The notes beneath the pieces are model-generated. The model was given only the letters and a program-made list of their open reading frames with translations, had not been told where the DNA came from and made no database searches. A program made the position numbers and the translations under genes. A stretch of 6,717 bases of DNA from JADHUC01 sp964617665 (lineage in GTDB: Bacteria > Planctomycetota > Planctomycetia > Pirellulales > Pirellulaceae): NCBI GenBank assembly GCA_964617665.1, contig CAZUAH010000699.1, positions 1 to 6,717 of the forward strand. The letters run 5' to 3'. Below are positions 5,161-6,717 of the stretch, in pieces (position 1 is the first letter of the stretch; each line of letters begins with the position of its first letter).

Positions 5161-6657
5161 ATGGGGAAGTCCACCGTGACCTATCAAGCGATACCGAACG
5201 TGTCTCGCCTCTTGCCGCTGGTGATCGTGTGTGCCGCTGCGCTGATGTCAGTTCCATCGTGGTCGGCCAGCGAAGCGAAAGAGAATCGCCAGCCGAACAT
5301 CTTGCTGATCATCGCCGACGATCAGACGTACCACGACGTTGGGTGCTATGGCAGCCCCGATGCGAAGACCCCTAATATCGACAAGCTGGCCAGTCAGGGC
5401 ATGCGTTTTGCCCGCGCGTTTACGGCCACGGCCATGTGCGCGCCGACGCGGCAACAGCTTTACACCGGCGTCTTTCCGGTACGCAACGGCGCCTATCCCA
5501 ACCACAGCAAGGTCTATCCCGGGACCAAGAGCATCGTTCATCACATGAGATCGCTTGGCTATCGCGTGGGGCTTTGCGGCAAGACGCACTTCGGGCCTCC
5601 CGATTCGTTTCCATTCGAGAGGATTGCGAAAAAGGAAATGCAGGAGTTCATTCAGCGCGACAAGGAGCAGCCCTACTGTCTGATCGTCACGTCGCACAGC
5701 CCGCACCTGCCGTGGTCGGCCGGCGACGCATCGCAGTACGATCCCGATTCGCTGACGCTGTCGCCTTACATTGTCGATACACCTGAAACACGAGTGGCAC
5801 TGACCAAATACTTCGCCGAGGTTACCGACTTCGACCGCGAAGTAGGCGAGTGCATGGAATTGGCACATCGCTCGGGCGACGAGAAGAACACAATCTTCAT
5901 CTACACGTCCGAACAAGGGGCGCAAATTCCCCGCGGCAAGTGGACTTGCTACGACACCGGCTTGCGCACGTCTTTGGTTGTACGGTGGCCTGCGAAAGTC
6001 AGAGCCGGCGTGGTCAGTGACGCCATGGTGCAATACGTCGACGTTGGCCCTACGTTGATCGAGGCGGCTGGTGGTGATCCAACGAGGATCGATACGGGAC
6101 GTTCTGGCGCCCCGGGCGGCGGCAACGGTTTCGATGGCCGGAGTTTTCTCGATGTGCTGCTCGGCAAGAACGATCGGCACAATGACGTTGTCTACGGCGT
6201 CCATACCACTCGCGGCATCATCAACGGTTCGCCATCCTATCCCGTGCGTTCGATTCGGACCGAAACGCACAAGTTGATTTGGAATCTCCAGCACGACTCT
6301 CCATTCCAAAACATCGTGACCGGCAGCCGCGACAACGGCGGTTACTGGCCATCGTGGGTCGAGAAGGCCAAGACAGACAAGACGGCGGCCCGTTTTGTGA
6401 ATGGCTACCAGCAACGGCCGGAATTCGAGTTGTACGATCTGGGCAGTGACCCTTACGAGTTGAATAACTTGGCTGACGATCCTCAGCAGCAAGAATTGAA
6501 GGCGACGTTGTTGGCTCGCTTGAAGCAGTGGATGAAACAGCAAGGTGACGAAGGAATCGCTACCGAACTGCGAGCCAACGAACGCCAAGGACGCGGCGAC
6601 AAGGCAAAGAAAAACAGCAAGCGAAAGCGTCCAGCGAAAGCAAAACCGTCCTCATAG
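5161..6657 (+). CDS. exported type I (formylglycine-dependent) sulfatase, family S1
   Basis: A 498-residue arylsulfatase-type enzyme that hydrolyses sulfate esters or sulfamates, probably on polysaccharides outside the cytoplasm. Residues 1-36 form a Sec signal peptide with hydrophobic core LLPLVIVCAAALMSV and likely cleavage after SWSA. The mature part opens with PNILLIIADDQ (metal-binding D53 and D54). The CAPTRQQLYTG motif (93-103) holds C93, to be converted to formylglycine. GKTHFG (140-145) gives K141 and H143, and TSHSPH (177-182) gives H179. YTSEQG (248-253) stands where most family members have DH or DN, and K260 follows. The C-terminal RAMP-like end has LYDLGSDPYELNNLADDP (424-441) and a Lys/Arg-rich tail (481-495). 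It resembles planctomycete proteins often labelled heparan N-sulfatase, but the substrate is unknown. The ATG at 5161 lacks a clear Shine-Dalgarno; GTG at 5176, six bases after GGGGAAG, is a credible alternative start. A matching maturase is not in the window. Confidence 0.95.
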   Translation: MGKSTVTYQAIPNVSRLLPLVIVCAAALMSVPSWSASEAKENRQPNILLIIADDQTYHDVGCYGSPDAKTPNIDKLASQGMRFARAFTATAMCAPTRQQLYTGVFPVRNGAYPNHSKVYPGTKSIVHHMRSLGYRVGLCGKTHFGPPDSFPFERIAKKEMQEFIQRDKEQPYCLIVTSHSPHLPWSAGDASQYDPDSLTLSPYIVDTPETRVALTKYFAEVTDFDREVGECMELAHRSGDEKNTIFIYTSEQGAQIPRGKWTCYDTGLRTSLVVRWPAKVRAGVVSDAMVQYVDVGPTLIEAAGGDPTRIDTGRSGAPGGGNGFDGRSFLDVLLGKNDRHNDVVYGVHTTRGIINGSPSYPVRSIRTETHKLIWNLQHDSPFQNIVTGSRDNGGYWPSWVEKAKTDKTAARFVNGYQQRPEFELYDLGSDPYELNNLADDPQQQELKATLLARLKQWMKQQGDEGIATELRANERQGRGDKAKKNSKRKRPAKAKPSS

Positions 6658-6717
6658 TGTTGTTTACAGCTCACGCATAAATAAGGCGGCGGCGGGGGCA
6701 GGTACTAGAATAGGGGC

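Noticed and set aside
5248..6588. 446-codon minus-strand ORF opposite the sulfatase gene
   Set aside because: Shadow of the sulfatase reading frame; no recognisable family and unlikely composition.
6658..6717. Terminator or new gene start after the sulfatase
   Set aside because: The 60 bases contain a GGC-rich run but no inverted repeat with a T tract and no convincing start with ribosome binding site.

Overview
The window looks like chromosomal DNA from a fairly GC-rich environmental bacterium, most plausibly a planctomycete. That is an inference. It rests on a Sec-exported type I sulfatase with a lysine-rich tail, long leader regions and a GlgE-type glucan cluster; no rRNA or other phylogenetic marker is present to confirm it.

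Left block (1-3188, minus strand). Reading in transcription order there is an endonuclease/exonuclease/phosphatase (EEP) family hydrolase (3188-2355, GTG start), then glgE, the maltose-1-phosphate maltosyltransferase (2303-312), then the first 96 codons of glgB, the branching enzyme (289 down to the window edge). Gaps are 51 and 22 bases and all three starts have Shine-Dalgarno sites, so this is probably one operon that continues beyond base 1.

Middle (3189-4697). A 309-base divergent intergenic region separates the minus-strand operon from glgM on the plus strand. GlgM is a GT4 glycosyltransferase of the actinobacterial 'GlgA' type, now known to make alpha-maltose-1-phosphate. The region holds a candidate promoter whose spacer contains a perfect 14-base palindrome, and on the other strand a possible 72-codon ORF whose stop overlaps the EEP start (GTGA).

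Together GlgM (ADP-glucose + glucose-1-phosphate to maltose-1-phosphate), GlgE (adds maltosyl units to an alpha-1,4-glucan) and GlgB (adds alpha-1,6 branches) form a complete cytoplasmic route to a glycogen-like glucan that does not need trehalose. No glgC, treS or pep2 gene is inside the window. The EEP protein is the unexplained member of the locus.

Right block (4698-6717, plus strand). A 463-base intergenic stretch holds a possible 36-codon ORF with a near-consensus Shine-Dalgarno, a good sigma70-like promoter, and a perfect 12-base inverted repeat in the presumed leader of the sulfatase gene. The sulfatase (5161-6657) has a signal peptide and an intact formylglycine motif, and it is probably functionally separate from the glucan genes. 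The last 60 bases show nothing recognisable.
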